The notes: generated from the sequence alone by a model not told the origin. DNA of 64,000 nt from Candidula unifasciata (GCA_905116865.2 CAJHNH020002557.1:418501-482500); one strand, 5' to 3'. Counted from the stretch's first letter, positions 31,990-62,935 are shown. Numbers and translations are program-made.

Positions 31990-32565
31990 GGCGTAGCTCG
32001 GGTATTTGATACCCGTGGTAACCTAGGGTATTTGGCAACCTAGGGTATTTGGCACCCATGGCAACCTAAGGTATTTGGCAACCTAGGGTATTTGGCGCCC
32101 ATGGCAACCTAGAGTATTTGGCATCCTAGTGTATTTGGCACCCATGGCAACCTAGGGTACTTGGCAACCTAGGGTATTTGGCAACCTAGGATATTTGGCA
32201 CACATGGCAACCTAAGGTATTTGGCAACCTAGGGTATTTGGCGCCCATGGTAACCTAGGGTATTTGGCACCCATGGCAACCTAGGGTATTTGGCATCCTA
32301 GTGTATTTGGCACCCATGGCAACCTAGATTATTTGGCAACCTAGGGTATTTGGCACCCATGACAACTTAAGGTATTTGGCAACGTAGGGTATTTAGTAAC
32401 CTAGGGTATTTGGCACCCAAGGCAACCAAAGGTATTTGGCAACCTAGGGTATGTGGCGCCCATAGCAACCTAGGGTATTTGGCAACCTAGGGTATGTGGT
32501 ACCCATGGCAACCTAGGGTATTTGGCACCCAAGGCAACCTAGGGTATCTGGCGCCCATGGCTCAG
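31990..32565. repeat. Composite minisatellite 'CCTAGGGTATTTGGCA'
   Basis: Alternates a 17-bp unit (CCTAGGGTATTTGGCAA) and a 26-bp unit that adds 'CCCATGGCAA'. About 27 units in all. Confidence 0.92.
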
Positions 32566-32737
32566 ATCTGCAATTAGTTTGTCTTGTTTTTTGCTTGATA
32601 GTGCTTGGAGAACAGACAGTGAGTCACTAAGTATAACAATTTTGTGCCCTCTGTGTTCTTGAGTGATGAGATGTTGGACTGCAGAAAGGAGGGCAGTTGC
32701 CTCAGCTCTGAAGTTAATGCAGATGTCACTTACTGGT

Positions 32738-32807
<70 letters not shown>
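32738..32807. repeat. (GA)n microsatellite
   Basis: About 35 perfect GA dinucleotides. Confidence 0.95.
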
Positions 32808-32811
<4 letters not shown>

Positions 32812-32879
32812 TGCTCCACTACTAGGGGGTTTAATGTATTTTCCACAGCACCCCTTTTTGACTACACCTGTAGCAAACC

Positions 32880-33310
32880 TTCATCATCATCATGTGCCCT
32901 GTCAACTGGCGTAGGCGCTCATGCGTCTCCACAGATCACGATCCCTGGTTCTCTTGATGATATCCCTCCATGCCATTGTTTAAGCCCATCCAGCATCATC
33001 TCTCTTGGTCTGCCTCTACCCCTTTTCCACAGATCTTTTCAGTTGTCACGATGTTTTCTAATGTCTCTCTTCTCATTATGTGACCAAAGAACAGTGTTTG
33101 TCTCGTTCTTATTGTTGTATATGGAGATCTACTTTCATTTGCCTCTTTCTCGCAATTGTTGTTGGTTAATCTGGCCGTCCAAGGTATTCATAACATTCGT
33201 CTCAGAAACCACATCTCTGTTGCTTCCAAATTCTTCCTAATTTGTTCCCTGACATTCCAAGATACAGCAGAACAGGTTCTGTATAGCATTTTAGCACCCT
33301 CTTTGTGACA
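32880..33310 (-). mobile_element. LINE 3' end with (ATG)n tail, copy 1
   Basis: The minus strand encodes a tail of the type 'GRGRPREMMLDGLKQWHGG' and 'RDLWRRMSAYAS', then a short ATG/ATC repeat (32882-32893). Paralogue of 34930-35400. Confidence 0.7.
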
Positions 33311-33418
33311 TTAAACTTGACATCTTAAGATAACAAAATTCGAATCGGGATGTCAGATAAACATGGCAAATTCCAGGTACCCCGTTCAATCTCTAAAGAA
33401 GGCTTAATTGATGCAGAC

Positions 33419-33615
33419 TGACTGACTTTTTACCCCACCAGGACATCATGCTGAGCGTTTAAAACCCGGTGACAAAAAGTGCCACCATTCGGATGAGGAC
33501 CACCTGTGGAAAGGTCCAGAAATCCCGTTCAACAGTTAGGTTTGGGAAGGGGTGGGGGTGGGGGTGGAGCCTATGGCAACAACGAGGGTGGAGCACAAAA
33601 ATAACGAAAAATTCG
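33419..33615 (+). repeat. Repeat family B copy 4
   Basis: 'TTTACCCCACCAGGACATCA', 'GATGAGGACCACCTGTGG' and 'AAAATAACGAAAAATTCGGC'. Has a G-rich insertion at 33545-33570. Confidence 0.7.
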
Positions 33616-33750
33616 GCCCACATGGGAACAGATAGTGAAGTAACTGGTACACCCTTAACGGCTGTATACACATTTTAATTTCAAAAATCAATTTTAAACA
33701 ATATTACGTGGAAGGGGAAGTGTGTGGTGTGTGCGTATGTGTGTGAGTAC

Positions 33751-33751
<1 letters not shown>

Positions 33752-33782
<31 letters not shown>
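33752..33782. repeat. (GT)n and G run
   Basis: GT-rich stretch ending in about 17 G residues. Confidence 0.8.
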
Positions 33783-33785
<3 letters not shown>

Positions 33786-34026
33786 GAGATTGTAATAAGG
33801 GACATAACACAGACAAGAATCAGTCATTTTTCTATAGTACATTCCCCTGACTACCGATTTCTAACAAAACAAGTAGTAGCCCTTTCCTTCCATGAAAGTC
33901 TCTGTTTAATAAGATAGTTAACTGCAATGGAAACCGTACATTGAGGTAAACAGAAGGCACTATACACCTATAAAATAAAATGACATGGAAACTTCACGAC
34001 CAGCCCAATCACAGTAATACTCAACG

Positions 34027-34740
34027 GCCATCTTGACTGACTGACTTTCTACCCCACCAGGACACCACACAAGCGATAAACACCCGATGACACAAAGTGC
34101 CACCATGCGGATGAGGATCACCGTGGAGAGGTCCCAGAAACTGCGTTCAGACAATTGGCCATATTGATGGCCTGCCTATATTGCGGCCCCTGGCAAAAGC
34201 CAGAGTGGGGCTTCAAATAACTAAAAATTACGTCCTAAGGAGGGCGTAAGGGATATTACGGCCATCTTTCTCCTTCCGGGGCCAAGACTGACTGACTTTC
34301 TACCCCACTAGGACATCACACAAGCGATAAACACCCGATGACACCAAGTGCCACCATGTGGATGAGGATGGCCTTGGAGAGGTCCCAGAAACTGCGTTAA
34401 GACAATTGGCCATATTTATGGCCTGCTTATATTGCAGCCCCTGGCAAAAGCCAGGGTGGGGCTTCAAATAACTATTCCGGGGCCAAGGGAAAAAAAAGTC
34501 AGATTTATACAAAGCTATTCTAAGGGAAACAACCGCATAGTAGTAGTATTAGATTTTTACCCCATTAGGATATCACACAAGCGACAAACACCCGATGACA
34601 CAATGTGTCACCATGTGGGTGAGGATCACCGTGGAGAGGTCCCAGAAACCGCGTTTAGCCATTAGACCATATTTATGGCCGGGCTATATTGTGGCCCCTG
34701 GCAAGAGCAAGAGTAGGGCTTCAAATAACGAAAAATTGCA
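34027..34740 (+). repeat. Repeat family B, three direct copies
   Basis: Copies at about 34027-34235, 34283-34480 and 34553-34740 share 'CACCCGATGACAC', 'GATGAGGAT', 'GGAGAGGTCCCAGAAAC', 'GGCCATATT' and 'GGGCTTCAAATAAC'. The first two are joined by repeated 'CCGGGGCCAAG' and look like a segmental duplication. Confidence 0.8.
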
Positions 34741-34929
34741 TGTATTGGCGGTCATCGGTGCTTTCCCAGTCTATTCCAAAGGTAATATGCATTATTTACT
34801 ATTTGTTATTATTTTTTATTATTTATTACAAATGTGTAACTCGGTTTTACGTCGCGAACATTAAAAAAAAAAAAAAGAACTCGATGCATGTTTACGCCAC
34901 TCATGCAGAAACCAATGAGCGAAAGCACC

Positions 34930-35400
34930 CACTTACATCATCATCATCATTATCATGTGCACTGCCAACTGGCGTAGGCGCTCATGCGTCTCCACAGATC
35001 ACGATCCCTGGTTGCCTGGAACAGCTCTCTTGATGATATCCCTCCATGCCGTCGTTTTAGCCCATCCAGCATCAACTCCCTTGGTCTGCCTCTACCCCTT
35101 TTCCCCACAGATCTTTCCAGTTGTCACGAGATGCTCCAAAGTCTCGTCTCTCTTCTCATTTTGTGACCAAAGAACAGTGTTTGTCTCTTTCTTATTATTG
35201 TATATAGAGATCTACTTTCTTTAGCCTCTCTCTAGCAATCGTTGTTAGTTACTCTGGCCGTCCAAGGTATTCGTAACATTCGTCTCAGAAACCACATCTC
35301 TGTTGCTTCCAAATTCTTATTAATTTGTTCAATGACATTCCAAGATTCGCTTTCATACAGCAGAACAGGTTCTATGTAACATTTTAGCACCCTCTTTACC
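34930..35400 (-). mobile_element. LINE 3' end with (ATG)n tail, copy 2
   Basis: An open minus frame reads 'KRGRGRPRELMLDGLKRRHG', 'GISSRELFQATRDRDLWRRM' and 'SAYASWQCT', stop, then ATGATG repeats (34936-34953). Upstream parts of ORF2 are frameshifted. A clean example of a 5'-truncated element with a trinucleotide tail. Confidence 0.8.
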
Positions 35401-35789
35401 AGTTACAACCACTACGATATTATCTGTGCACGCATACTCTCAACAGTCAAGTAACGAGGGGGAATATATGACTTGATAGACTCAAGTGTCATCGTAGCTT
35501 CCTAGCTCTCTCACATGCGAACTAATCATGCTATTGGGATCTGCCAAAATCTGTTTAAAATATGAGAATGGTATGGTGAACATGTAGAAAGCAGCCCATA
35601 GGGGACAAACCTATCGATCGAAAATAGATCAAAACCCTATGTACTGAAGGTTACATTGTTAGCGTCCGCTGCACCACAATAACTTTTTCATACGGTTGGA
35701 CCAGGTTTCGGGCGTTTGTACCTAGGGGATTCTCATCCGAATAGCCGCTCTATAAACCATCTGGTTTTATCGCTTAAAACTGAGGTCCT

Positions 35790-36070
35790 AAAGGGTTGAA
35801 CTTCAAGACTCATCCATAGCACTGGTATAAAGTCGAGAGGATCGCCTTCGTTGCATCAAGTTTTATCCCATATGGCCCGGTCTGTCTCCGCAGAACGACT
35901 GAAGGCCTGACAAGAGCGCCGCACAGAGCGCGAACTTCATAGCTCCGGCAACGATACCCAGGGATCTTCCTAAAAATTGCACATGTGAACTGAGCGTTGC
36001 AGCCGCGAAACGAACCCACGACCTTCAGAGCGCGAGGCAAACGTCTTGACTTCTTCGCCTAGACTACCCC
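35790..36070 (-). repeat. tRNA-derived SINE, family S4
   Basis: The minus strand begins near 36065 with 'GGCGAAGAAGTCAAGACG' (box A region) and 'GGTCGTGGGTTCGTTTC' (box B region), then a body ending near 35795. A partial relative is at 60225-60370. Confidence 0.65.
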
Positions 36071-36364
36071 ATTTAACATTTCAGCTCAAAGAAATCAAAG
36101 AAAAAGTAGGCATTATGTTCATGGTAGTGCCTTCTGCAAATAATTGCGTGTGCAGCTACTGATCTGTTGTGATGCTGCTCACATCAATGATGAGCTGTAG
36201 TTGTAGTGCCGGATTGTTCGTCGTATAACTTCTGACATGTGCATTTAATGCGCGCGAGCGCGCGTGTCTCTCTGTGTGTGTGCTGTTGGGTTTGCCGAGA
36301 CTGCAGTCTGTGGCAATTATTTCACAAGGGACAATAATGAGCATTCAGTGCGGCTTGAGTTGAG

Positions 36365-36830
36365 TTGAGTCAAGAATTGACATCACAGCACTCGGGGTAT
36401 TCCCATGCATGCTCCGTCCTCATCTTCAGCAGTCAGCGCACAGTTACAATACTGATGGTACCGGTCACAATCTGGTTATATGTCCGTCTTGCCTTTCCTC
36501 TGAGTGTAGTGAGCCGGCCAGACCTTCTGGTTACACAGGTGCCGCATTCTCTCCAGGCCATAATCTAGTTTCTCTACTGATTCCTTTGCTTGTTCCCAAA
36601 GGGCCTTGACCACATCTGCCTTGTTATGTATCAGTTCACCACCCAGTGGTGCAGATCCAGCCAAACTGTCTGCCTGTTCATTACCCACTACGCCGGCATT
36701 GCCTGGAGAAAGGATCCAAAGTATGCCCTTGGCGACTTTTGTTGGCATAGGAACGGAGCAAGGGAGATCCCTTTATCATGAAGTTAGATCTGCATTTACC
36801 TGATCTTTTGCCGTGTAGGTGCCAATGCAA
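36365..36830 (-). mobile_element. LINE fragment, RNase H family of 23 kb
   Basis: Minus-strand frame 'WILSPGNAGVVGNEQADSLA', 'GSAPLGGELIHNKADVVKAL' and 'LERMRHL' closely matches 23283-23450. The end is degraded toward 36365. Confidence 0.78.
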
Positions 36831-36999
36831 AGATTCTACTTACATTATCACCATCAAGATTTCTTTCTGAAAGTGTGTCCAGTCCATTGCCTTTTCCTGC
36901 TTTCTCAATTCATTAGCATTTTTTAATTCTTCCGCTGTGCTTCAAATTAGTGATTGTATCGCACCATTTAATTATTTCTTTTCTTAGTAGGCAGAAGGT

Positions 37000-37450
37000 A
37001 ATGAATGTTTGTAACTGTTATAGTTGTAACTGTTTTGGAGAAGGGCGGAGACAGGTATGCTCCAAGCAGAGTGGTAAGCATCCTTTCAAAGGTCCTGGTT
37101 AGTGTCTTTTGGATATTTTATCCAGGTGATGCTAGTGTTTTGGAAAAAGAACAGGCAGATAGACAGGCTGGTTCTTGTGAATTGAATCCTGACAAGCTGG
37201 ATGCTGTAAGGGCTCGTTGGGGCCAGTGAACAGTGTGGAGGTACAAACAGATAATCAATATCTGAGGAGACTCGTGCTACAAGGTCAGGTGATTTGGTTG
37301 ACGCTCAACGGAAAGGCGAGACGGATATACTATCAGTCTGTTACGAGTACTATTGGAATTAGAACTCTGCACTTGCTGCTGAAGATGGGAACGGGGCGCT
37401 TAAGAGAATGACCCAAGTGCTGTCATGTCGATTCTTAATTAAAAATTCAG
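37000..37450 (+). mobile_element. LINE fragment, RNase H family of 23 kb
   Basis: 'WIFYPGDASVLEKEQADRQA' followed by 'PDKLDAVRARWGQ', then 'TSTIGIRTLHLLLKMGTGRL' in another frame. The same ORF2 tail as at 26.3 and 36.4 kb, on the plus strand. Confidence 0.75.
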
Positions 37451-37684
37451 TAATTATTCTATTCATTCTAGAGGACTGCTTTGAACTAATTCTGACAATG
37501 GTATAAGCGCCGTACCATACATAAAGCAATATTTGTGATCCATGCAACAGAGTGGGAGTTGCTGTAGACTGGAATGGAGGCATTAAGACCGAGCTGGCTA
37601 CACGAAAAGCAGCCGCTGGAAGACTTGTCCTTGCCACTAAACCGAGGGTTTCTTAGCAAAAGAGAAATTGCCAAGAGGACATAA

Positions 37685-38110
37685 ATGGCTAATTACCGCT
37701 CTACCTATGTACCAGTCCTGACCTACAGATGTGAATCCTGGGCAATGACAACAGCTCACAGAAGCCAGCTCCAGGCCTCAGAAATGAGATATCTGAGAAA
37801 GGTGGTCCAAGTGACAAGAAGGGACAAAGTCCGCAAACAGACAATACATCAAGATCTTGAAACCCAGGCTTTACAAACTTAAGTGGATCAGTCACAGTTA
37901 CGATGGTTTGGACATGAATGAATGGGAGGAAATCGCCCACCATGGCAAGCATGGGAGACTAAGGGGTCTGGACCTCCAGGACGACCCAGGGTCCGCTGAA
38001 AAGACAACATCCAACAGTCCCTAACTGACAGAGGACTGGAATGGAACAAAGTCAAAAGAGAAAACTGCCCAAAGAGAAGACTAATGACTTCAGTGTAAAA
38101 GAGGATTGGC
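37685..38110 (+). mobile_element. LINE ORF2 C terminus, different family
   Basis: 'YVPVLTYRCESWAMTTAHRS' then 'EMRYLRKVVQVTRRDKVRKQ', 'QSQLRWFGHE' and 'GPPGRPRVR', with several in-frame stops. Typical end-of-RT region of non-LTR elements common in animals. Confidence 0.8.
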
Positions 38111-38204
38111 TAAGTAAGTATAAAATGATTTGATGTAAGAGTTACACAAATGGAGATTGGTGCTAGATTCAATTACTGTTGACTTTCCAAGTTTTCTGGT
38201 GTCT

Positions 38205-38465
38205 TTTGTAAAATACAAGTAAAGAACCTTTTCCTCATCTTCAGGCGTACTGGGCATAAATGGGTATCTATATTTTATAGACCTATCAGCACTTGGTGGG
38301 TGGTATGGTCAACATGAAGCCAGCTGCCTTTACTTCCCAGGACTGCACCTGGTACCCACTCAAAGCTGGGAGCCAAGGTCACTTTTGAAGACAGCCTGGT
38401 TCTGTCTGGACCTGAACCCACTACCTTCCGATCCACAGGCGAGGGTCTGGCAGCTACACCACAGC
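38205..38465 (-). repeat. SINE family S2, near full length
   Basis: Minus orientation. The head is at about 38400-38465 (box B-like on the minus strand), the core has 'CAGCACTTGGTGGG' and 'CCTTTACTTCCCAGGACTG', and the end 'GTAAAGAACCTTTT' is at the left. Confidence 0.78.
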
Positions 38466-38599
38466 GACTTCCATTGCCTTTTGTGTTCCTGTATTTCCCA
38501 TGTGGGTTCCCGTTCCGGTACCTATTTTTGTGAGGAAAAAGAAATGATTCAGTGCTCCTTATTAAGCATATTGTAACAGGCGACTGTTTAGGGCTTGTT

Positions 38600-38900
38600 G
38601 AAATTGGATCTTGAAAGAAACTGACTCAGGAAGAGAACTCATTGCTCACATCAGAAACAGATAATCTACATTCTTTGGTCATGTCATGAGAAGGAAAGAA
38701 CTGGAGTACATTGTAACAGTAGGAAAGTTGGAGGAGAGGAGAGGTAGAGGAAGACTGAGAGAACAGATGCTGGACAGTTTGACATCATGACATGGAGGAT
38801 CATCTGTGTAAAAGTTGACTGGAAGTACACGAGACAGAAGGTTGTGGATAGACATGACTACCAATGCCACACGGCATGGACTTTAAAACAAGAAGAAACT
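38600..38900 (+). mobile_element. LINE 3' end, L2/RTE-like tail
   Basis: The plus frame reads 'VGKLEERRGRGRLREQMLDS', then (two stops) 'KLTGSTRDRRLWIDMTTNAT' and 'RHGL', stop. The GRGRxREQMLDSL and W-x-x-M-x-x-xATRHG signature is common to LINE ends. Confidence 0.7.
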
Positions 38901-39234
38901 GAACCAGAACATGGTGAGCCAATTGTCTCCTTAAGAATAAACACCTGAGAAAGAAAGGTATTCCTGGTCATGTATACAGGTATGTTCTCCATCTGTTGAT
39001 AACAAGGTACCCAGATACTTGAATATATCCAGTTGATTCATGCTGGCTCCAGAAAATATTTACACACAAAAAAAGGGAGCTCCAGTCAGTTATTCTCAAC
39101 ACCTACTCATCTCAGATAAGGGCGAAGATATATACGTTATTCGGTGTGCTTTAATGGCAGCTTTATCATTCCTTCATTGGCACCTTTCTGTCTTTCCAGA
39201 TGATAGTGTTATATTGCGCTATGAGGAGGCATGA

Positions 39235-39650
39235 GACTCACAGTCCATGGTGATGGCGAGTGTGACTAGCAAGACCCACCCGTGTCAAGAAAAGTCTTCC
39301 ACAATGATAGCATGGGATTTCAGGACCATTGATAACAACATTTGTGTTTAATCTGTTTCTTTTCAGACGCTCAGCTCTCATCCTTTCTGCAATAATTTCT
39401 TCCTTCAGTCTCATTCCCTTCCTGATATGCTCTTTCCACACAACAAGATCCATGGCATTTTGTTCCCATGAGTCCACCTCAATACCTGTATCATTCATGA
39501 CTCACTTACACACATCTTTATACTGTAGGAGAGGTCGGCCTCGACATCTTCTTCCTGTCTTTAATTCACCATAAAGGATGTCCTTAGGGACTCTGCCATC
39601 CTCAATTCTCCAGGTGTGACCCGGCCACCCGAGCCTTCATAGACTTATCA
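39235..39650 (-). mobile_element. LINE 3' end with terminal C2H2 motif
   Basis: Minus strand: 'PKDILYGELKTGRRCRGRP', one TGA, 'MNDTGIEVDSWEQNAMD', and finally 'PCYHCGRLFLTRVGLASHTR' with 'HHHGL', stop. The terminal C-x2-C...H-x3-H zinc-finger-like motif is characteristic of one LINE group. Confidence 0.8.
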
Positions 39651-39654
39651 ACGG

Positions 39655-39905
39655 ACTCCCTTATTAACTATGATTGACTGCATGACGGACTCCATGGGTG
39701 ATTGAATGCAGGATGGTGACTGAATTTATGACTGAATTACAACTGACTGACTCAGTGCATGACTGACTGGCTCTATGAATGAATGACTCTATGACTGACT
39801 GAATACATGGCTGAATGATGTATGACAGACTTCATAACTGGCTCCATGCATGACTGACTGACTCTATAACTGCCTGCATGACTGACTACTTCAATGACTG
39901 ACATG
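39655..39905. repeat. Degenerate TGACTGAC/ATGAATGA repeat
   Basis: Short 4-bp-periodic motif (GACTGACT, ATGACTGA, GAATGAAT) over 250 bp, adjoining the LINE. Probably an old microsatellite. Confidence 0.7.
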
Positions 39906-40234
39906 TTTAAAAAGACCACGTGAAAGAAATCTCTGGGCTGAAACACATGATACCGAGTGAAGTAACATGTTTTAATCAGTAACTGAATAACAGGCACATT
40001 AAAATGTGACACAGAAACAAATTATCCATTGAATGAAAATATAAACTAATTAATAACTATTAGTCACACATAATTAACACAAACTTAACTAAATAATCTA
40101 ACACAAACATAAAGCACAATTTATGAGAAGTATGAATAATAAGAATTATGCTTAAATAATGTACCCTTTGACATAGATTAAATAACATAATTATAACAAT
40201 TTTTGAATTAAATTAGTGCAACTTTTCTACCAGC
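39906..40234. other. AT-rich intergenic DNA
   Basis: No recognised element. AT-rich from 40020 to 40230. Confidence 0.4.
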
Positions 40235-40640
40235 AATTCTTCTTCTTCTTCTTCTTCTGCTTCTTCTTCAGCATTTGGAGCCCTTCAGGTTCATTGCTGC
40301 AGATATCACCCCCCTCAATTCATTTCTGTGGTTGGTCTTCTCTTTCCAGATGGTGACACCAAGTGTTTGCAGGTGTGTCTGGATATTATCTCTCCATCAT
40401 CTTCTTGGTCTGCCTCGTGGTCTACGACCATTCATCTCCCTTGTGTATACAGTTTTCACCTCCCTGTCATCTGACATTCAATGTGCCCCAGCCATTTCAA
40501 TCTATTAGATATTCAATATACCCCAGCCATTTCAATCTATTAGAGCTCATGATGCCAGTGATCAGTTGGGATTATACAGATGATGAATTTCATTGCTGTT
40601 TCCCATACTCCATTCCCCGCTGTTTGCATTTTTGATGAGT
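40235..40640 (-). mobile_element. LINE 3' end with GAA tail
   Basis: Minus-strand 'GRRPRGRPRRWWRDNIQTHL' and 'QTLGVTIWKEKTNHRNELRG' end in a GAA-rich tail at 40235-40270. Frame breaks upstream. Confidence 0.7.
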
Positions 40641-40714
40641 CCAAAGATTGGTCCTAAGGTTTTGTTTTCACAAATGTGTAAAACCCTTGGTTATGGACTT
40701 TACAATCTTGTACT

Positions 40715-40800
40715 TCTGCCCTATGATGTTGATGTTGTTGTTGTTGTTTGTCCATCACAGGGGATGATGACTAGTCCTTTCATCCATTGGTGATCTACAT
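40715..40800 (-). mobile_element. LINE 3' UTR scrap with (AAC)n tail
   Basis: Minus strand 'GATGGACAAACAACAACAAC' resembles the 3' end of the LINE at 62955-63600 ('GATGGACGAACAAC'). Confidence 0.55.
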
Positions 40801-41057
40801 CCTACGACGTAGAGCAGTGGTGTTCAACATGGTGGCGGTAAATGAGGTTGTGTGCCAAATGTGGGAGTATGTGTGATGTATTACCAATCCATATCTGAAG
40901 CAACCTTTCAATGAAATGTTATGTATGAAATTTTGTTTTTCACACACACAAACACACACACATACACACAAAAGTCAAGAACTCACAAATTTGGACCACT
41001 CTGGACAGCTATAAATAGAATGTAGCTCATGGGACACACTGTCACTGATGAGGATTT

Positions 41058-42886
41058 TGAATCACTTGTGGGCCCCTGAGGTGAATTATAGGGGCATCAT
41101 ATCACTACTTATGGGCCCCTGAGGTGAATTATAGAGGCATCATATCACTACTTATGGGCCCCTGAGGGGAATTATAGAGGCATCATATCACTACTTATGG
41201 GCCCCTGAGGTGAATTATAGGGGCATCATATCACTACTTATGGGCCCCTAAGGTGAATTATAGGGGCATCATATCACTACTTATGGGCCCCTGAGGTGAA
41301 TTATAGGGGCATCATATCACTACTTGTGAGCCCCTGAGGTGAATTATAGGGGCATCATATCACTACTTATGGGCCCCTGAGGTGAATTATAGGGGCATCA
41401 TATCACTACTTGTGGGCCCCAGAGGTGAATTATGGGGGTATCATATCACTACTTGTGGGCCCCCGAGGTGAATTATAGGGGCATCATATCACTACTTGTG
41501 GGCCCCCGAGGTGAATTATGGGGGCATCATATCATTTCTTGTAGGCTACAGGTGAATTATGGGGGCATCATATCACTACTTGTAGGCTACAGGTGAATTA
41601 TGGAGGCATCACATCACTACTTGTAGGCTACAGGTGAATTATGGAGGCATCATATCACTACTTGTAGGCTACAGGTGAATTATGGGGGCATCATATCACT
41701 ACTTGTAGGCTACAGGTGAATTATGGGGGCATCATATCACTTCTTGTAGGCTACAGGTGAATTATGGGGGCATCATATCACTTCTTGTAGGCTACAGGTG
41801 AATTATGGGGGCATCATATCACTTCTTGTAGGCTACAGGTGAATTATGGGGGCATCATATCACTTCTTGTAGGCTACAGGTGAATTATGGGGGCATCATA
41901 TCACTTCTTGTAGGCTACAGGTGAATTATGGAGGCATCATATCACTTCTTGTAGGCTACAGGTGAATTATGGAGGCATCATATCACTTCTTGTAGGCTAC
42001 AGGTGAATTATGGAGGCATCATATCACTACTTGTAGGCTACAGGTGAATTATGGAGGCATCATATCACTACTTGTAGGCTACAGGTGAATTATGGGGGCA
42101 TCATATCACTACTTGTAGGCTACATGTGAATTATGGGGGCATCATAGTACTTCTTGTGGGCTACATGTGAATTATGGGGGCATCATATCACTACTTGTGG
42201 GCTACAGGTGAATTATGGGGGCATCATATCACTACTTGTGGGCTACAGGTGAATTATGGGGGCATCATATCACTACTTGTGGGCTACAGGTAAATTATGG
42301 GGGCATCATATCACTACTTGTGGGCTACAGGTGATTATGGGGGCATCATATCACTACTTGTGGGCTACAGGTGAATTATGGGGGCATCATATCACTACTT
42401 GTGGGCTACAGGTGAATTATGGAGGCATCATATCACTACTTGTAGGCTACAGGTGAATTATGGGGGCATCATATCACTACTTGTGGGCTACAGGTGAATT
42501 ATGGGGGCATCATATCACTACTTGTGGGCTACAGGTGAATTATGCGGGCATCATATCACTACTTGTGGGCTACAGGTGAATTATGGGGGCATCATATCAA
42601 TACTTGTGGGCTACAGGTGAATTATAGGGGCATCATATCACTACTTGTAGGCTACAGGTGAATTATGGGGGCATCATATCACTACTTGTGGGCTACAGGT
42701 AAATTATGCGGGCATCATATCACTACTTGTGGGCTACAGGTGAATTATGCGGGCATCATATCACTACTTGTAGGCTACAGGTGAATTATGGGGGCATCAT
42801 ATCACTACTTGTAGGCTACAGGTGAATTATGGGGGCATCATATCACTACTTGTGGGCTACAGGTAAATTACGGGGGCATTATGGGC
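41058..42886. repeat. 41-43 bp minisatellite, about 44 copies
   Basis: Unit 'GGCATCATATCACTACTTGT' plus 'GGGCTACAGGTGAATTATGG'. Three sub-blocks differ by shared variants: GGCCCCTGAGG at 41058-41520, TAGGCTACAGG with CACTTCTT at 41530-42110, then GTGGGCTACAGG. Open frames inside are by-products of the repeat. It lies 0.75 kb downstream of the PEX6 stop. Confidence 0.95.
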
Positions 42887-43164
42887 ATAGTATCACATTT
42901 GGGTCATAGGGTGAATTATGGTAACTGTTATAACTTGTGGCCCACATTGTGGCTTGTGAGTGACAGTGCGAATAACAGACCAAAACATGACCTGACAGTC
43001 AGGACAACAGACCTGCCACCCCCCCCCCCTCCCCCTTCCCCATACAAACACACATACACACTAAAAAAGAAGAAGAAATGAAAAATATAAATGCACACAC
43101 ACATACATATATCAACTCAGTATGGCTGTGATAATACTTAAATTATTCTCCCACAAATTCTTCT

Positions 43165-43600
43165 CTTAATGGTTTCCTTTCCCTGCCTGTTAGCCAAATG
43201 TGAGATGAGATGTGTAAGAAATGTGGCTAGAAAAACAAGACGAGACAGTGTCATCAATGAAGAACTAAGAACAATTGTAGGCACAGAACTGGTGAATGAC
43301 TTCATGCAACATCAAAGAATCAAATGGTTTGGTTATCTGGTCACAATAAAAGAAAATCAGCCAGCAGCTGGAGTGTATTACATAAGATCAGCAGGCTACA
43401 AGGCAAGAGGTTGACCACGAAACAGATGGGTGGAGGGAGTAAAAGAGACACTACAGAAATGCAATATGACATTAACACAAGATACGCAACTAGTAAAAGA
43501 TTAGAAACTATGTCTAACGCCTCTCTGTGACACTTTGCCCTACAAGCAGTAGGACAACAGAAGAAGTTATGCCAAAAAAGCTTCCAATAGTGAGATTTAA
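43165..43600 (+). mobile_element. LINE ORF2 C terminus downstream of PEX6
   Basis: Plus-strand frame 'CEMRCVRNVARKTRRDSVI', 'EELRTIVGTELVNDFMQHQR', 'IKWFGYLVTIKENQPAAGVY' and 'YKARG', a stop, then 'PRNRWVEGVKETLQKCNM'. A 5'-truncated LINE lying directly beyond, and possibly within, the PEX6 3' UTR in antisense. Confidence 0.82.
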
Positions 43601-43629
43601 ATCTGTATAAACCTGGCAAGTTCTACAAG

Positions 43630-62096
<18,467 letters not shown>

Positions 62097-62109
62097 CTGG
62101 TGGGATGCA

Positions 62110-62765
62110 ATTTACATATGTTAACTTTTTAAATATTCCCCAAAATATATTACACAAAATATTTATCACAATTATTGAAAAAGTACACTTAATCTATATT
62201 AAACTTAACAATCTATACTTCTTACAATTAAGACCAAATCTTATAATTTTTTTCTGAAATGAGGTGTAAAATGAGATGCCGTTTCAAGTGATCAATGATA
62301 CTTCGAATATGACATACCACCCTTTCACCATGTGTCCCCCCCCCCCTCCCCCTCCACGATGCCATTTAGTGTGCCATATAAGAGTGAAGTCATGATACTC
62401 AGCGACACACAGGGATACCCCTATGTGCATACGGATGCCATTATGGAATTCCCCATCTGTCTATTTGCAATTCTCCAGCATGCCAAAACTACTTTCGCAT
62501 ACAGAATTTGCTACTGGTACCTAGCAACGTTGTGGCTAAATCTAGCTACAAAGGGAGATCATGCTAGTACACAGGGAAACTTCCATTCCCTGACGGCTGC
62601 TAGGAAAGATTGAGATAAGACCAGATTGCAAAACAGCTTGAACTCTGTCTTTTAAGCGAGGACAGTAATTATTACATACTCGCTATTTCCTTTTCGGAGC
62701 TGTAATTTGCTTGCTGTCTTAGAATTGTAAAAGGTGAAAGACCATGAGGAATAATTTCAGCCGCT
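62110..62765. other. PEX6 intron without recognised element
   Basis: Contains a C run at 62335-62353. The plus frame at 62332-62613 lacks any family resemblance. No further PEX6 exon was seen to 64000. Confidence 0.45.
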
Positions 62766-62769
62766 GACA

Positions 62770-62935
62770 CGTGGATCTAGAACTAGATCTCTGGTATGTT
62801 ATCCCTGTCTTTGTGGATCTAGGATGTTATTCCTGTCTTTGTGGATCTAGGATGTTATTCCTATCTTTGTGGATCTAGGATGTTATTCCTATCTTTGTGG
62901 ATCTAGGATGTTATTCCCTTTTACTGTATCTTAGT
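62770..62935. repeat. 28-bp minisatellite, about 5 copies
   Basis: Unit 'GTGGATCTAGGATGTTATTC' plus 'CTATCTTT'. Confidence 0.92.

Noticed and set aside
40800..40930. Second hAT end ('CAGTGGTGTTCAACATGG')
   Set aside because: Only the first few bases agree with the hAT terminal repeat and no partner end was found.
41058..42886. CRISPR-like array of regular repeats
   Set aside because: Units are contiguous with no unique spacers, and the sequence is eukaryotic. It is a minisatellite.
62332..62613. Plus ORF of 93 codons as a further gene or PEX6 exon
   Set aside because: Wrong strand for PEX6, starts in a poly-C run and has no recognisable domain.
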